64,000 nucleotides of DNA from Lepidostoma basale. Lineage: Eukaryota > Arthropoda > Insecta > Trichoptera > Lepidostomatidae. Location: the NCBI GenBank assembly GCA_022606425.2, contig JAHDVF020000877.1, positions 87,001 to 151,000 of the forward strand, read 5' to 3'. Both the position numbers and the translations under genes were made by a program. Shown in pieces: positions 42,636 to 53,079 of the stretch. Position 1 is the stretch's first letter. Each line of letters starts with the position of its first letter. The notes beneath the pieces were generated by a model. The model made no database searches and had not been told where the DNA came from. It was given only the letters and a program-made list of their open reading frames with translations.

Positions 42636-43065
42636 TTGAGGTGATTACATCACAAAAACTTTGCTTTAAAAGTTAGCGTATTATTATTATATTAGGAGTC
42701 GGAGAAATCGACGTGCGTGCATGACAAGATGTATGAATGTAGAGGAAGCGAGAGAAGTATGTCAGGACAGAACAGTGTGGCGTTCCATTCTAACCGAACG
42801 CGAAAATCAGATGCAGCGTTCACATTTAGATTTTTAGATTTAAAACACGTCTTAGTGCGCCCTTAAGGTGATTACATCACAAAAAATTTGCTTTAAAAGT
42901 TAGCGTATTATTATTATTATTAGGAGTCGGAGAAATCGACGTGCGTGCATGACAAGATGTATGAATGTAGAGGAAGCGAGAGAAGTATGTCAGGACAGAA
43001 CAGTGTGGCGTTCCATTCTTTCTGCCTACCCCTCCGGCGAGGCGGCGTGATGGTTAGTTAGTTTA
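42636..43065 (+). repeat. 228-bp-period duplication of a CR1/L2 tail plus RTE-1 3' end
   Basis: The block at 42636-42796 (CR1/L2 tail, then RTE-1 from AGGAGTCGG at 42694) is repeated at 42863-43018 (AGGAGTCGG at 42922) with almost no change. Only the second copy carries the complete RTE-1 tail with TTAG (to 43062). A further CR1/L2 tail copy starts at 43149. Confidence 0.8.
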
Positions 43066-43148
43066 GTTTTTTTTATTTACAAAGCACCCTAATTTAAACA
43101 CCCATACCCAATTTAAATATTTATACTTTGTTCTACTATATTTTTTAA

Positions 43149-43280
43149 CCGAACGCGAAAATCAGATGCAGCGTTCACATTTAGATTTTTAGATTTAAAA
43201 CACGTCTTAATACGCCCTTGAAGTGATTACATCACAAAAACGGTGCTTTAAAAGTTAGCATATTATTATTATTATTATAA
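43149..43280 (+). mobile_element. CR1/L2-like 3' tail with TTA repeat
   Basis: Begins AACCGAACGCGAAAATCAG, as at 42792, and ends in the TTATTA run at 43262-43279. This gives the fullest view (about 130 bp) of this repeated tail. Confidence 0.65.
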
Positions 43281-43289
43281 ATTATGCAC

Positions 43290-44750
43290 AAAAATATATA
43301 TTGTGTTTTTTTTTCATTGCCATCATCACGCCAGAAACTTGAACATAAAAAGACTGGCACCAAGGATTTATATCAATGCCATTAGAATTTACTTTACAAC
43401 CTTCAATAAAATCAGAGAATAGCTCATTATTGTGAAGAAGAAATCTGGTTGTGTCCAAGTTTGAACACCTGTATCAGGAGCTAAGCGTTCTGTTATAATT
43501 GTGTTCAAAGCCGTATCACAATTGTTAATAGAATGAAAACGTATGTTTTCTAGAAATTTAATTATATTTTATGCAAATGACATGTTCCACCTTGTCAAGG
43601 CTCATAAAAAACAGACGTTTTCATTTGTATTAATTATTTAATATTGAATTTTACATCATTGCTCAAGAAATAATTAACAAGTTTTATAATAGATTTTTTA
43701 CAATAAGCACGTTTATCCATAAATAAGCAATATAATTCTTAATTAATTACCATATATTATTTCATTATTATTAATATACACGGAATAAGTTAATTACGCC
43801 TACACTTAAATTTCTGCTCAGAGAATTTAATTTAAACAAAATTAAGAAATTTTCAGAGTTTCGTTTTTCATATTCATGTTTTAAACTTAACCTATTCGTA
43901 TCCTAACCGTTAACATCGGTAGCCGTGATATATCGTTTTGCGACTTTGAAGTACTCGTAGTGACATTTATTGTAAGAATTTGGAACCAAAAATTACTATA
44001 ATACTTACCTATATCTATCCTTTACAGAAATCTCTAAAGTTAAAAAATTGAATGTGTTTTACTTCGTCATAATTACGGTTTACATGCGAGCTGTCGGTAA
44101 ATCACATCTGTGAAGTATCCTATCGGCCGCCATTATACTATATTCGATTGTCCTGCGTCGCGCACGCATTTGATTTTCGACGTTTCGTTGTATTATTATC
44201 TGTTATTTATATGAACTTATATGAATATTTTTTATCAATTTCTATCATTTTTGTGTGGTACAGAAAACAAACAGTGAATTATGAATGTGTATTAATATAT
44301 AAAGTACTTTTTTATTCATCATCTGATAGCTAAAGGATAACCGGACAAATATAATATGCGAAAATAGCCCTATAAGTACATTTATCATTTAAATTTAAGT
44401 TTTTAAGAAAAGAAATTGGTTAGAAATATTCGCGCCGTATTTGACGGTACGATTCGTATTTGACCGAGCCGTAATGAAAGGGTTTAGAAATTAAATAAAT
44501 AGTATTACAGTTCATTAACCACATTTTAGAAAATACTTATAGCACGCCTTATAGCATTGCGAGTACTTGTATGTTGCCAAGTACCTTTCCATCTTACCAA
44601 AAAAAAAAATACACGTAAATATTATAATACGAGTACATTAAAGGAACAATCATATATTAAGGAAAATTATAAAGATATTAAATTAATTCAAATAAATACC
44701 TAAATAAAACTTCAATTATTCCAGTCTATCGTCAGTTCTTAATTCATAGT
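43290..44750. other. AT-rich stretch with a degraded family C palindrome
   Basis: A family C relic lies at 43535-43680 (CATGTTCCACCTTGTCAAGG, then the tail). Otherwise nothing was recognised, including no gene. Confidence 0.35.
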
Positions 44751-44754
44751 GTTA

Positions 44755-45445
44755 ATTAATTCTAGAAATTTTATTATGATTTATGTCAGTGGTTCCCAAA
44801 CTTTTTTATCCCGTGGACCCCTTGCTGGTGTTTTTTTTTATTTTGTGCAGACCCCCTACTTTCGTAATATTGTTTTTTTTTTTACTAAATTTACCTAAAA
44901 AAATTATGACACATTTTTATTAATTTTTTTTTAGCTCATCAGTGACTTCCGGTTAGTAGGTTCGAAAAATTGGACATTCGATTTTCCCAAAGGGGGTGAA
45001 AAAAAATATGGTCGCCGCCGAATTCTTCTGACCGGAAGTCGCTGTTGAGCCAAAAAAAAAGGTCATCGCCGATTTCGACCGGCCGATTTTCGCGAATAAG
45101 CTTAAAAAAAGGTCGACAACGAAAAATATCCGCGGACCCCCGAGCGTGGTTCCATGGACACCCAAAGGACCGGACCACTTTGGGAACCACTGATTTATGT
45201 GAATGACATGTTTTTTTAACACTAAATACAAAAATTTGAATCAATTGCTTTAGAATTTATTTTCCAATTTTCAATACAAGCAGAAAATAGATGTTATTAT
45301 AAAGTTTCGTCTGTCTAAGGCATTGTCAAATGAAACATGTCGTTCACTAAAATATACTAAAACTTTAAGATTTATCTAAAAATGAAAACGTGTCTTTTAA
45401 GAGACTTTTTCATTCGTATTAATTACTTATTATTATTTGGAGTTT
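44755..45445 (+). repeat. Family C palindrome interrupted by a hAT-like MITE
   Basis: Family C arm sequence at 44755-44786 (TCTAGAAATTTTATTATGAT) resumes at 45193 (ATTTATGTGAATGACATG) and continues to the arm and tail at 45340-45445. A second fragment with TTTCGTCTGTCTAAGGCATT is at 45300-45330. Confidence 0.6.
44787..45192. mobile_element. hAT-superfamily MITE with 8-bp target duplication
   Basis: A 406-bp unit beginning CAGTGGTTCCCAAA and ending in its exact complement (14-bp terminal inverted repeats). ATTTATGT is duplicated at 44779-44786 and 45193-45200. The 8-bp duplication and CAGTGGTTCCCAAA terminus are typical of hAT. There is no transposase. Confidence 0.85.
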
Positions 45446-45529
45446 TCATGATTATTCAAGTGAAAAGTATATTACTTCACAATAAAATAAAATAGCTATA
45501 TTTTTATGTTTCGAATAAGCGTGTAATGA

Positions 45530-45670
45530 ATGCATTTGTGAAGCGGAGACGTGACACGTGCATGACACGATGTATGAATGATGAGGAATCGAAAGAAGTA
45601 TGGAGGAAGGGAAAAACAGTGTGGCGGTCCATTATTTCTGCCTTCCTCTTCGGTGAGTTAGTTCGTTAAT
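45530..45670 (+). mobile_element. RTE-1 3' end, degraded
   Basis: Matches the last 140 bases of the family. The tail is broken just before the TTAG repeat. Confidence 0.6.
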
Positions 45671-45814
45671 TAGATACATTTGTATTGTTCTCCTTCTGTC
45701 ACGTTTCAATTGCTAAGTTGAATAGAAGTACAATACGACAATAAAAAATATGCCTTTTATAATAAATAATTTAAACTTTCTTTTTTCCTATGAAATTGTA
45801 AATAATTTCTGGCA

Positions 45815-46035
45815 AGTCTACGGGGAAGCTCGCGGGGGCGGCAGGGGGCGGGTGCGGCGCTCGTGCGGGGGGCGCGCGCTCGCCCCGGGCCTCTCTTGTT
45901 CCGCCGCTCATCCGTATATTGGGACCTCGGGCGTAAGACGAATTCGGCATCATAATTCTCCCCCCTCGGTGAGATATTTTCTTTTCCCCCCGTGCGCCCC
46001 GGGCCCGGCGCGAGGCGCCATATTCGGAAGCTTTC
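45815..46035. other. GC-rich patch
   Basis: Strongly GC-rich (runs of G and CpG at 45828-45900), in sharp contrast to the AT-rich flanks. Opposing frames exist on both strands, so coding is not supported. It could be a promoter, enhancer or unmasked conserved element. Confidence 0.4.
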
Positions 46036-46279
46036 GTTTAATGTCAGTTTTCCGTGTGCGGTAAATTGCTTAATTTTCCAAAAACACGCTCATCTTGTAC
46101 GCGCTGTTTACACAAGCAAAAAAAATACGGATAGGTTTATATTATATAACAATTAAATTCCACCGGGAATATTCCTGGAAGAAGTCATTGGTTCCTGGGT
46201 CCTGCAACACCCACACAATCGTAAAACATTTAAAAACACAAAATTCAAAGTTTTCTATGGCATATCTCTTTGGGTACAT

Positions 46280-46745
46280 CACTCGAGGATAAAAATCGAA
46301 TTTTCTTCTTCTTAGAGTGCCATTTCAGGTCCCTCCGACATCGACTATCACTCTGGCGTAAGCCTCTCTGTCTTGTGCCAGCCGGAACAACTACTGTAAG
46401 TCCAATCCTCCAGCGTGTGTCCAAAAATATTTTTTCAGAATTTTCCTTACAAAAACTGGCAGCATGCCTTCCTCTCTCTGCATTTGAGACCATGTTTCAC
46501 AGCCGTAAGCGACTACCTATGAGTAACTTACTCGTAGACCCCAGAAGCTTCTTACACCCATGAAAAGTTCCGTTTGCTGCTAAGAGGCGAATATGTAAAT
46601 CTTCTGCCAGCTTACTCTTGGAATTGAGGTTCGAGTCCAGATAGTTGAAATGCTGGACCTTTTCGTACATATGTTTCATATGTTTATTTTGAAGGGGATG
46701 TTGCTCGTGCCCGCTAATCATATATTTTGTTTTTGAGGCATTTAT
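46280..46745 (-). mobile_element. RTE-like reverse transcriptase fragment
   Basis: Minus-strand frames contain EKVQHFNYLDSNLNSKSKLA and DLHIRLLAANGTFHGCKKLL, matching the FKYLGS...EIxxRLxAANRxxxxLKK region of RTE-like reverse transcriptases; frameshifted after that. Confidence 0.65.
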
Positions 46746-46759
46746 TTGAAGGCCTAATT

Positions 46760-47160
46760 TCTCATTTCATTTGTTTGTCTCTGCTTGGGATGACGATATT
46801 ATCCGCATACGCGCAAATTTGAAACGATTTAAGATAAATGCAGTCGGTTAATTAAAGTTTAAGTACTACAGCCTCCAGCACTAGGTTAAAACCATGGTGG
46901 AGACTGTATCATCTTATCTTACTCCGGATTCATTCATGAAATCGTCCAAAAGCTTATTATGTACATTAACTACGGCTTTTCATTCAGACAGTAATGGCCA
47001 CTAGTCTCTGTAGTTTTAGTGGCACCTCTAGTAATTTTAGTATTTACAACATTCTTTCTTGGTTTATCAAAGGCATGTTTAAAGTCAATATACAGGTGAT
47101 TAATTAGTCACCATACTTAAGAAAAATAACAATTTGTATTAAAATTAACAATAACACTCA
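46760..47160. other. Probable retroelement relic
   Basis: The minus strand of 46770-47110 is likely a degraded upstream part of the RT (the ADDIVI-like catalytic region near 46790, GATGACGATATTATCCGC on the plus strand, resembles an inverted YADD-type block). Not certain. Confidence 0.35.
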
Positions 47161-47164
47161 AAAC

Positions 47165-47515
47165 ATATAAACTGGCTATAGAAAATCAACCCATAGAACA
47201 GTTCAGGACCTCCAGGTATCTAGCCATAGACCTGGTTGGAGGAGCTGATCTGCGAGAAGAAATACAATCCCAAGTCAACAAGGCAGCTGCAATCTCTGCT
47301 GCAATAAAATCCACAATATGGAAAAACAAAGACATGGCCATTAAGAGTAAGATGAGAATTTATAAAGCAAGCGTAAGACCAATATGGCTTTGAAGCAAGG
47401 GCAGACACAATCAGGACCAAACAAGTTTTGAGGACTTCCGAGACGAAGACACTGAGAACGATAGCAGGCAAGACATTGAGAGATCGCGTGAGGAACACCA
47501 TAATATATGAGTTGT
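47165..47515 (+). mobile_element. RTE-2 fragment
   Basis: The plus strand encodes YLAIDLVGGADLREEIQSQV, KAAAISAAIKSTIWKNKDMA, ASVRPIW, then after a frameshift at about 47388 RADTIRTKQVLRTS and TLRTIAGKTLRDRVR. Same region as 1748-2366. Confidence 0.7.
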
Positions 47516-47725
47516 GGTAATGCATTCAATTCTTCCTTCCTTCTTCCTCCTCAGCCTATTCCCGTTCACTCCTGGACAAAAGCCTCCTCCATTCGCTTCC
47601 ATGTCACTCTGAATTGTGCAGACTGCATCCAGGTTATTCCTACCTTCAGATCATCCTTCACTTCTCCTTACCGTCCACGGTCTCCAAGTCAGCAGTTCTC
47701 TTGTGTGATTTGGACGGTTGTTGGT
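47516..47725 (-). mobile_element. RTE-3 type C-terminal fragment
   Basis: The minus strand encodes DDLKVGITWMQSAQFRVTWK and RMEEAFVQE followed by a stop, a classical RTE-like C-terminus. It converges with the RTE-2 fragment at 47165-47515. Confidence 0.7.
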
Positions 47726-47729
47726 TAAT

Positions 47730-48005
47730 GCGGGGGCATGATTACTTAGATTTGGGGGTTTTGATTCAAAATTTCTTACGCAAGCCGGGCTTCTGGACTT
47801 CTATGGGAGTCCCGCCACTGTCTATATCATGAGTATCAATAACTAAAAAGTTGTATGTTTATCCAATTATTCGCTGGTTTCAATCCAAGGGATAGATTTA
47901 CAGCAAAATATAACATTTCTGCTTGTTATTGGGATGCCACTTAGGCGTTTAATGTGGTAGTTTCCTATTGCTTTCCACATGTGTATAGAGCAGGTAATTT
48001 GAACA
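47730..48005. other. Spacer, nothing recognised
   Basis: No gene or assigned repeat. Confidence 0.3.
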
Positions 48006-48064
48006 TTAAATATAATAATATTACAATATTAAAAATTGCATTTAAACCACTTTATTATTTACAA

Positions 48065-48106
48065 CAACCAACCGGTTTTGCTCCCGCTGGAGCTCCGTCA
48101 GGGTTA
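48065..48106 (-). ncRNA. Hammerhead-like ribozyme motif (family D, left arm)
   Basis: Minus strand: stem I UAACC (48106-48102) pairs with GGUUG (48069-48065), five pairs including one U-G. Core CUGACGG (A9 to G), stem II GCUCC/GGAGC within the hairpin, AAA for GAA, stem III ACCGGU, U17. The best stem I of the family, but two core changes. Confidence 0.55.
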
Positions 48107-48141
48107 TAAAAACAAGGTACCTATTGCTTAGTTTATTTTTG

Positions 48142-48182
48142 TAACCCTGACGAAGCTCCGGCCGGAGCGAAACCGGTGGATT
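48142..48182 (+). ncRNA. Hammerhead-like ribozyme motif (family D, right arm)
   Basis: Core CUGACGA (48147-48153) is perfect, extra A, stem II GCUCC/GGAGC (48155-48159, 48164-48168) perfect, GAA (48169-48171), ACCGGU (48172-48177). Position 17 is G or deleted, which should stop cleavage. Stem I retains CC/GG. Confidence 0.6.
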
Positions 48183-48244
48183 TTTGTAAATAAAGTTGTT
48201 TAAATGCTTATATAAATTTTAAAACTGTAATATTATATTGGGTA

Positions 48245-48710
48245 TTATTTTTACTATCAATATAGAGAAAAGGACTCTTTAATCCAAAACGTTTTTTGGA
48301 TCAATATAAGGTGCCAAATATTTAATAACCATCCCCGAGCTTATATAAACATTGTTAGCTTTCGGAGAGGCTTTTAGGACTTCTCACTCCAGTCGGACCT
48401 TTCGCCCCCGCTTGCGAAAAGTTGGATTAATTAGACCCCAGTGGACCGCAAGTAACAAAGTTATTGATAGAAAATTAAAGCAGCCCAAACTGCCATTAAA
48501 CTACAGGGATTATTATTTGCAGTTATAAATCGAAATATTGTTTGGATTGTTAAAAATATAGATTAATCCACTCATAAAGGGTGTTTGTTTTTTTATTAAA
48601 AGAGTAATCACTCAAACTTTACTTGAATTCAACGTTTTAGAAAAATTCTTTTTTTTTTACTTCCATTGCATCTATCTCTTAAGCAAAGCGCTCATTTGCG
48701 GTTAAACTTC
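48245..48710. other. Spacer, nothing recognised
   Basis: No gene; a GC-richer stretch lies at 48320-48450. Confidence 0.3.
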
Positions 48711-48724
48711 CCCAAAAGCTATTA

Positions 48725-48955
48725 ATTGTTTCTTGAACAATATTGTAAAACTCCCTATTAAATAATTAATACCCACGAATGAAAACGTTTGTTATAATTT
48801 ATGGGAATGATATATTTCGCGTGACAAGGGCATTACCAAATGTCTGTTAAACGTCTGTCTAAGACATTCGATAATGCAAAACATGTGCGTTCCCATAAAT
48901 TATAATAAAACTTCTATGATAGAAAACAGGTCTTTTCATTCGTATTAGTTCCCTA
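48725..48955 (-). repeat. Hammerhead palindrome, family C
   Basis: Tail at the left (GTTTCTTGAACAATATTG), arms about 48780-48850 and 48870-48950. A likely imperfect duplication (CCCAAAAGC at 48711-48719, CCCTAAAAGC at 48952-48961) flanks it. The core is degraded on both strands. Confidence 0.6.
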
Positions 48956-49129
48956 AAAGCCTTTTCACCGTGGTAACATGAGGAACTTGTAAAAATCTTG
49001 CAGAAGTTTTAATATTAGTCTCTGTCAATAATTACATAGTGAATATTTTTATACTTCAATATAAGAATTCTATGTAAAATATGTGTTCATCACACGTATA
49101 CAATAATGGTTATCCTAAAACCTTAAAAT

Positions 49130-49440
49130 GGTGTCACTAAGAAGAATGTGCAGAAAAACAATTTATGATAGAATATCTTATGGTGAAGTAAGGCGGATGA
49201 ATGCGTGATAAATAAAATTATGAAAGGATCACTAAGATGTTTCGAATAGGGAAAATGGTTAAAATGATATATACTCGTACAAGTACCTAGTACAAATAAA
49301 AAAAATAGTTTAGGAAGGCCAATAAAGACATAGCATAACCAAATTAATTAATTACCGAAAGGCGGCCATGTTCGAAATAGGAACAATCGACGAGCGTGCA
49401 AGGTACGTTGCGTGTATGTAGAAGAGGCACAGAGCGCCCT
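49130..49440 (+). mobile_element. RTE-1 fragment
   Basis: The plus strand matches RTE-1 from the SLRRMCGKTIYDRI region (49133) through the HDQIN-like region (49335) to the REV-like end, with frameshifts. CR1/L2 tail sequence follows at 49437. Confidence 0.65.
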
Positions 49441-49479
49441 TAAAGTGAGCTATTCACGAAAACGGCGCTATACAAATTA

Positions 49480-49719
49480 TTAATTGTTGAGGTTTTAGTT
49501 TTGTAAAACTCCATTATAATAATTATAATAATAAACGTGAATGTTTAATGGTTTTACTATGTTTTTTATTCATATAATCTCTTATACAAATATCAGTTAC
49601 AGTTTGAAAATGCCCTCGCAAGGCGAAACAAATTTGTAACTGATATTTGTATAAGAGATTATATGAATAAAAAACATAGTAAAACCATTAAACATTCACG
49701 TTTATTATTATAATAATTA
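49480..49719 (+). mobile_element. Hammerhead palindrome element with 12-bp target duplication, best preserved
   Basis: A 240-bp unit. The arms of about 79 bases (about 49523-49601 and 49635-49713) are essentially perfect inverted repeats, so the copy is young. CTATACAAATTA flanks it (49468-49479, 49720-49731), inside a CR1/L2-like tail. The left end carries the family C-like tail (TTTTGTAAAACTCC). The apex is a hammerhead motif. Confidence 0.85.
49600..49642 (+). ncRNA. Complete hammerhead-like ribozyme at the palindrome apex (U3-A8 core)
   Basis: Stem I CAGU (49600-49603) pairs with ACUG (49639-49642). Core UUGAAAA (49604-49610) has U3 and A8 in place of C3 and G8. One extra U, stem II GCC/GGC (49612-49614, 49622-49624), GAA (49625-49627), self-complementary ACAAAUUUGU (49628-49637), A17 (49638; a GUA site). 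The long palindrome can compete with this fold. Confidence 0.6.
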
Positions 49720-49731
49720 CTATACAAATTA

Positions 49732-49830
49732 GCCTAATTATTATTATAAGAGTTAGGTCTTGATAGAATAATGTGGCGATCCATCATATCTGCCTAACGG
49801 CGTGATGGTTAGTTAGTTAGTTATTGAAAT
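49732..49830 (+). mobile_element. CR1/L2 tail remnant and RTE-1 3' end
   Basis: TTATTAT repeat to about 49750, then RTE-1 tail ending GGCGTGATGGTTAGTTAG at 49799-49822. Confidence 0.65.
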
Positions 49831-49834
49831 GGTT

Positions 49835-50510
49835 ATTTGTTGCGCATGCCTGGAGTTTGGTTAAATGTCGACATAATACTGAAAATGAAATCATAATTTA
49901 TAAAAATAACATCAGAATCTGACGATGAATTGTATTATCGCTAGCGTGTGCATATTCTGTATTTAAAATAATAACATTAATTTCCAAGAAGCGCTGGGTT
50001 TGAGATGAGATATATTATTCGTAATTTCGCCTCGGTGAACAAAATGCTCCCTCCTTGAACTGGAGCAGAAATGTTCCCGGGGGCAGGCTTTGGCTTACGT
50101 TTACAATGCAGGTTCAACTTTAGATCGAATGAGTGGGTACGTGTTGCCAACTACATGAATTCGTCAGGAAATTGTAGAAATGTTCGCGGGAATTTCGTCA
50201 GCTGCAACCCCCTCCAGCTTCCCCAGTCCCCCTCCCCGATTCCTCCCCCGGGAGTCCGGACCCCCCTCGCTTTTGGCTTAATGTTGTCATACCATCAGGG
50301 AAGACAATTATCCCTCAACGAGACCCATTGTATTAAATATTCTTTAACTTACTTATGATGAGGGCGTGTCGATTTGGTGCTTTTTATATACGAGTACGTC
50401 AATATCTTTTTATATACGTCAATATATGTCAATTTGAATAAGTTCTGTTATCATTTTGAAGTTCATATAATAATCCATTTCTGAATTTTATAATGGTTCC
50501 TCTCCTGTTA
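49835..50510. other. Single-copy region with C-rich patch
   Basis: No gene. The segment 50040-50310 is GC-rich with long pyrimidine runs (50205-50265). The frame 50071-50358 has no motif. Confidence 0.35.
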
Positions 50511-50514
50511 ATTA

Positions 50515-50915
50515 CAATGAAATGAGATCACTAAGATGAATGTGCGGGAAAACGTTGTATGATAGAATACCGAACGATAAAATAAGAAAGAAATGTAAGG
50601 CAGATGTCTGCATCATGAATAAAATTAAAAAAGGATCCCTGAGATGGTTTGGACATATGGAACGAATAGATGAGAGTAGAATGGTTAAAAAGTTGTACAC
50701 AAGCAGCGTGAGTGGGAAAAGAAGCCGAGGACGACCAAATTAATCAATTACTAAAAGGCTGCCACATTCGAAGTCGGAATAATCGACGTGCGTGCATGGT
50801 ACGTAAAAGAATGTAGAGGAATCCCGAGAGGTATGCCAGGACAGGCCATTGTGGCGATCCATCCTCTCTGCCTACCCATCCGGGGAAATGGCGTGATGGT
50901 TAGTTAGTTAGTTTC
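50515..50915 (+). mobile_element. RTE-1 3' fragment, well preserved
   Basis: The plus strand encodes MCGKTLYDRIPNDKIRKKCK, LRWFGHMERIDESRM and KRSRGRP, then after a small deletion QINQLLKG and the usual end. The tail with TTAG is at 50885-50912. Confidence 0.8.
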
Positions 50916-50919
50916 TGTT

Positions 50920-53075
50920 AATTATCTTTATACGTGTATTCATAATTTTAATATTGTCCTTTCTTTTTTATTCAATATACCTGTATTCTCATTTATAATA
51001 GTGTCCTTCTTTCATTCATAATCTTATACAATATTTAACAGTATTCTTAATACTAATCACAGACTCAACTCGTCTTAGGCTTAATTTTTACCGTAACTCT
51101 TAAAATGTTCATATATTTAAGTAAACTGTCTGTATTAAAAAAATGTATTACGTTTTTTTCTGTTTATAACAATAAAAAATAAATAAATATACCTATAAAT
51201 TATTATTTTATATATTTTTTTAATGGGATCCGAATAAAACCTGGACACAGACTGATTAAATAGATAATATTATAAATTCTTATACCATTGAATTAAATCC
51301 TTGAAAAAGTATTTTTGAATTAAAATAAAAATCTGTCTTGTATGCACTAAATTTCATGCATTCTAATTTATACGCGGCTTTCGCTTACAAATACATATTT
51401 TTATAATTAAAATAAACAATATTATCAATATTCAATTCGGTAACCAATGCTATATTTATGCCGGGTTGTGATATATTTCCTATCTGAGTGCGCTTTAAAT
51501 GTATGGCTTAAATCCTTTAGAAATAACATATTCATGTTATATGCAAAGATTTCTGAAGATCTGTATCTAAAATTCCAAATGTTTGACTGTCCAGCTGGTT
51601 ACTAAAGCCAAATCTGAGGTATTGTACTAAGTATAGACTGGCAACATTTTGCGAGATTATCGCTGAACTTACCTACGTAAGTTTTAATTGGAGATTCCAT
51701 ATGGCTAGCTGGAGGCAGGCTCTGTACTCAGGATACGAACTTCCTCGGATATTTTAATGGTTGCTATAAAGCGAAACTTGTCAGCAATCCAGTTCTTACC
51801 CTGGATTCTAATCGAAGTCTTATTTTGTAGAGGACACCGTCCAGCCCAGGCGTTGCACTGTGTGCACCGCGGTTCGCTCCCACTGTAATATCATTAATAT
51901 TATTTCAAATGAACACTTTCTCGGTACGAATTAGCGTCAGAATGCGGCAAGTCGCGTGCGGCAACAGCTATTTGAAAAATGGCCTTAGTATGATTTACGC
52001 CTGTGACAGATTTTGGTGCGGTAAAAATAGACTTCCAGATTGATCACTGGTGTCTCCGGCGTGATGGACAAGTAATTATCGTCCTAGTCGCTAGTCGCCG
52101 GTCGCCAGCCACGGAGCGCGGCCCGAAATAGCTGACAAATAGCTCGGCAGCTAACAATGTCCGCAGTTAGCTAGCTATGCGAGGCATTTTTACTTTAAAT
52201 TATTTATCTCGCCGAGCGTAATTATCGAGTGACGCGGTGTCGAAAATTATTTGACGTCGTGTTAATCTACCAGTACATGCAGTATGCACACGGTGTTCCG
52301 AAACTCTACAAGATTTAATGCAGATGCCAGCTGAACCACAATTAAAAATAATAGATTTTCTTCGTGTGGGACCCATTCATTAATAAGTACACATGTTTAC
52401 CGTTCCTTCAACATCACAACGCCATTGTCCTGGCGGGCTCTGGATATCGTCAAAAACGCTTCTAACCGTATCCTACAATTCATATACTTGACCAAAAAAC
52501 GTTGCTTGAAAGGTAAAGACGAAATTTGTATTTGAATACATTTTAGAATCATTCAAAGGGTATGTTAGTTTTTTTATACACAAAATAAAATTCTGGATGC
52601 ACCAAGTTGTATGAGATAAGTGCTGGCAGTTACTGAGAGAGCTGGGTTACTACGAGCTGAAAAAACTCTCCATTCATCCATCCGTTCGAATCCTTTTGTT
52701 GGCTGAACCAACATTGGCGGGCTGACTCGCGCCTAAATTCTTTGTGCAAACAGAGCCCCAATTTGCGGCCCTCTCCGTCTGTTTGATTGGGCCCCTCGCC
52801 ACTTATCCGACACACCCTCTAAATAAATATGCCTCATTTTATTTCAATAACTAAATTTATTTCCAATAGCCACTCCCATACGCCTGTGCCACCAATGCAT
52901 AGTCTTTTATAAAAAAATATTTCGTTATACATTATATACATTTTGTTGCCCCATTAGTTTTAGGGTGCTGAACATTACATACGAGTATGTTAATAATAGT
53001 AGAACGTTTGATGAAACTACGTTTGCGAGTTCATTCCTGACCGAGCTCAAATATGTTGACGATGATGATTTATTT
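50920..53075. other. Long region without recognised gene or repeat
   Basis: Mostly AT-rich and single-copy looking. GC-richer patches lie at 51830-52310 (with a CpG-rich part at 52070-52170) and 52640-52815. None has a convincing frame. This is the longest stretch free of recognisable transposons, so it is a good candidate for functional noncoding DNA or old, unrecognisable repeats. Confidence 0.4.
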
Positions 53076-53079
53076 AATT

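Larger units (their letters stand above)
48010..48240 (+). repeat. Hammerhead palindrome, family D
   Basis: Arms about 48020-48105 and 48140-48235 with some divergence. Each arm contains one hammerhead-like motif, on opposite strands, with 5' ends facing each other across 35 bases. No clear target duplication. Confidence 0.65.

Noticed and set aside
45750..46064. 104-codon frame rich in G, R and A
   Set aside because: Produced by the GC-rich patch; a frame also opens on the other strand and no domain is recognisable.
52630..52815. Minus-strand 61-codon frame in a GC-richer patch
   Set aside because: No start context, no motif, and no splice signals that would make it a convincing exon.
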